Positions 6,006 through 7,184 of a DNA stretch of 7,184 nt are shown piece after piece. The position numbers were made by a program, and so were the translations under genes. Under the pieces are notes generated by a model, which saw only the letters and a list, made by a program, of their open reading frames with translations, was not told the origin of the DNA and made no database searches. How positions within the stretch are numbered: position 1 is the stretch's first letter; each line of letters begins with the position of its first letter. This stretch comes from Actinomycetota bacterium (lineage in GTDB: Bacteria > Actinomycetota > Actinomycetes > Nanopelagicales > Nanopelagicaceae), in assembly GCA_009700405.1 (NCBI GenBank), contig WLMD01000084.1:1-7184 (forward strand), in the 5' to 3' direction.

Positions 6006-7007
6006 ATGCTCGCACTTAAGACATCCGGGAATGGAAAACTAGAACTCGTAGAGGAGTCGATTCCTGTTCTAGGTATGGGCCAAGTTCTCATACAACCTGT
6101 TGCTGTTGGAATTTGTGCAACAGATCTAGAGATTACTCATGGAACAATTGATCCTGCCTATGTAAATTATCCAATCACGATTGGGCATGAGTGGTCTGGC
6201 GTGGTTGTCGAATGCGGAGAAGGTGTCAAACGCATCAATATTGGTGATCGAGTCGTTGTTCAAGGAATCATTCCTTGCGAGAAATGTCGTGAATGCAAAG
6301 GCGGGCATACAAATAGATGTGAAGTTTACGATGAGTATGGATTTACCCGCAATGGAGCTGCTAGTTCTGCAGTGTGCGCGCAAGAACATCTCGTACATGT
6401 GCTTACAGCTAAAACATCAGACGAATCAGGAGCTCTCGTTGAACCTGCAGCTGTAGTAACAACAGGTTTATTGAAAGCGAACCCATCAGATAACGCAAGA
6501 ATTCTGGTCATCGGCGATGGCACAATAGGTCTCTTATCAGCCAAGCTAGCCCGTGCATGGAAGCCTTCCAAGGTAGATCTAGTTGGCCTTCGCCCCGAAC
6601 AAGGACCACTCGTTGCCCAAGCAGATGTTGATACATTCTTTTTAACTTCGGATGTAAACGATGAGAAATATGATCTAGTTATTGAGGCATCAGGATCTAA
6701 GTCCGGATTCGAAATGTCCATGACAAAAATGATCCGTGGCGGCACGCTATTAGTTTTAGGTTTGATTGGCCACCAGGAGACAATTCCCCTTGCAGTAGAT
6801 GACCTGGTAAATGGTGACTTCACAATGTACGGATCATTTGGCTACACGTCGAAAGCATGGGCGAAGACAGTTGAGTTGCTCAACTCGGGAGAGCTTGATT
6901 TAACATTTCTTGTCACTCATAAGTTCCCCCTAACTCAGTGGGAACTTGGGGTTGATGCATTACTCAATGCCCCAGCCCCGCGCGGAAAGGTTCTTCTGCT
7001 TCCGTAA
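6006..7007 (+). CDS. Zinc-dependent medium-chain dehydrogenase (sugar/polyol type)
   Basis: A 333-residue medium-chain dehydrogenase/reductase of the sorbitol, threonine and galactitol dehydrogenase-like group. It would oxidise a hydroxyl of a sugar, polyol or sugar acid with NAD(P)+. The catalytic zinc ligands are Cys37 (GICATD), His61-Glu62 (GHEW) and Glu146 (VEPAA). The structural zinc lobe is complete: Cys91, Cys94, Cys97 and Cys105. The Rossmann motif G170-D-G-T-I-G175 is present. The strand after it (KVDLVGLRPEQ) lacks the usual terminal Asp and instead carries Arg196, which may point to NADP+ preference. Starts at 6003 and 6006 are both ATG, and TTG at 6000 is in frame. AAGAGG at 5994-5999 is best spaced (6 nt) for 6006. 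The regulator stop TGA (6001-6003) abuts these codons, so translation is likely coupled. It probably feeds the sugar-acid pathway of the divergent operon. The substrate is unknown. Confidence 0.92.
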   Translation: MLALKTSGNGKLELVEESIPVLGMGQVLIQPVAVGICATDLEITHGTIDPAYVNYPITIGHEWSGVVVECGEGVKRINIGDRVVVQGIIPCEKCRECKGGHTNRCEVYDEYGFTRNGAASSAVCAQEHLVHVLTAKTSDESGALVEPAAVVTTGLLKANPSDNARILVIGDGTIGLLSAKLARAWKPSKVDLVGLRPEQGPLVAQADVDTFFLTSDVNDEKYDLVIEASGSKSGFEMSMTKMIRGGTLLVLGLIGHQETIPLAVDDLVNGDFTMYGSFGYTSKAWAKTVELLNSGELDLTFLVTHKFPLTQWELGVDALLNAPAPRGKVLLLP

Positions 7008-7017
7008 AACAGTCGGC

Positions 7018-7047
7018 TATTACCCAAAAGTTTTAGTGTGGGTGAAT
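7018..7047. terminator. Possible weak bidirectional hairpin between convergent genes
   Basis: The 25-bp gap between the two convergent stops and the adjacent bases contain TATTACCC (7018-7025) pairing with GGGTGAATA (7040-7048) with one bulged G, around an A/T-rich loop that includes AAAAGTTTT. There is no good U-tract on either strand. Convergent genes usually need termination here, but the structure is weak. Confidence 0.25.
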
Positions 7048-7184
7048 AACTTGCCTTACTACCTGTGCCCCTTGCAACGCATCCATAGTCTCGTTTACTT
7101 GCGACATTGGACTCGTAGAGGTCAACAATTTCTCAACGGGCAACTTGCCTTCGCGCCAAAAGTCTACAAACTCAGGAATATCAA
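7033..7184 (-). CDS. Zinc-type alcohol dehydrogenase, C-terminal fragment
   Basis: The last 49 codons of a gene entering from the right edge, ending with TAA at 7033. The peptide reads DIPEFVDFWREGKLPVEKLL, then TSTSPMSQVNETMDALQGA and QVVRQVIHPH. This is the typical C-terminus of a class III/NDMA-type medium-chain alcohol dehydrogenase: a helix with W-R-E-G-K-L-P, then 'I/S...NETMDAL..G..VRxVI'. It is a different gene from the dehydrogenase at 6006-7007, which has a different ending. The zinc and cofactor motifs lie outside the window, so substrate and cofactor cannot be judged. It converges with the upstream dehydrogenase and may or may not belong to the same pathway. Confidence 0.8.
   Translation of the reverse strand, partial: DIPEFVDFWREGKLPVEKLLTSTSPMSQVNETMDALQGAQVVRQVIHPH

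Noticed and set aside
6326..6823. Open minus-strand frame of 165 codons opposite the dehydrogenase gene
   Set aside because: It is antisense to the zinc-lobe and Rossmann coding region, and its product is low in recognisable features. It is a coding shadow.
1..7184. CRISPR arrays, tRNA or rRNA genes, insertion sequences, phage or defence genes
   Set aside because: No spaced repeat series, tRNA-like cloverleaf, transposase or terminal inverted repeats were seen. Nearly all the sequence is explained by metabolic, transport and regulatory genes.

Overview
The window looks like a carbohydrate-uptake and sugar-acid catabolism locus from a bacterium of moderate G+C, probably a Gram-positive actinobacterium. 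This assignment is an inference. It rests on the lipoprotein signal peptide with an LAGC lipobox, Shine-Dalgarno-dependent starts, and a barrel protein that I recall best from actinobacterial genomes. The modest G+C and tight gene packing would suit a streamlined freshwater actinobacterium. No marker gene is present to confirm this. Layout: a five-gene minus-strand operon runs leftwards from about 5117 to the left edge. In transcription order it encodes a 304-residue U32-peptidase-like barrel protein (4203-5117), an IlvD/Edd-family sugar-acid dehydratase (2460-4199), a sugar-binding lipoprotein (1099-2412), a MalF-type permease (119-994) and the start of a MalG-type permease (1-114, cut by the edge). 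Divergent from it on the plus strand are an IclR-family regulator (5212-6003) and a translationally coupled zinc-dependent medium-chain dehydrogenase (6006-7007). The C-terminal end of a second medium-chain alcohol dehydrogenase converges from the right edge (7033-7184, minus strand). The 94-bp divergent region (5118-5211) carries a sigma70-like promoter for the minus operon. It also carries three GTTCGG half-sites in alternating orientation, forming two overlapping palindromes that sit at the predicted transcription start. This is a good candidate operator for the IclR protein. Between the binding-protein and permease genes is a perfect 20-bp inverted repeat without a U-tract, probably a stabilising or attenuating stem-loop. 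Working model (inference): the ABC importer brings in a sugar or sugar acid; the dehydrogenase oxidises the sugar or a polyol; the dehydratase turns the aldonic acid into a 2-keto-3-deoxy acid; and the IclR protein senses a pathway intermediate. The transporter ATPase, a lactonase and a recognised keto-deoxy acid aldolase or second dehydratase are not in the window. The first gene of the operon, the U32-like barrel protein, has no clear role and is the most likely place for undescribed chemistry.
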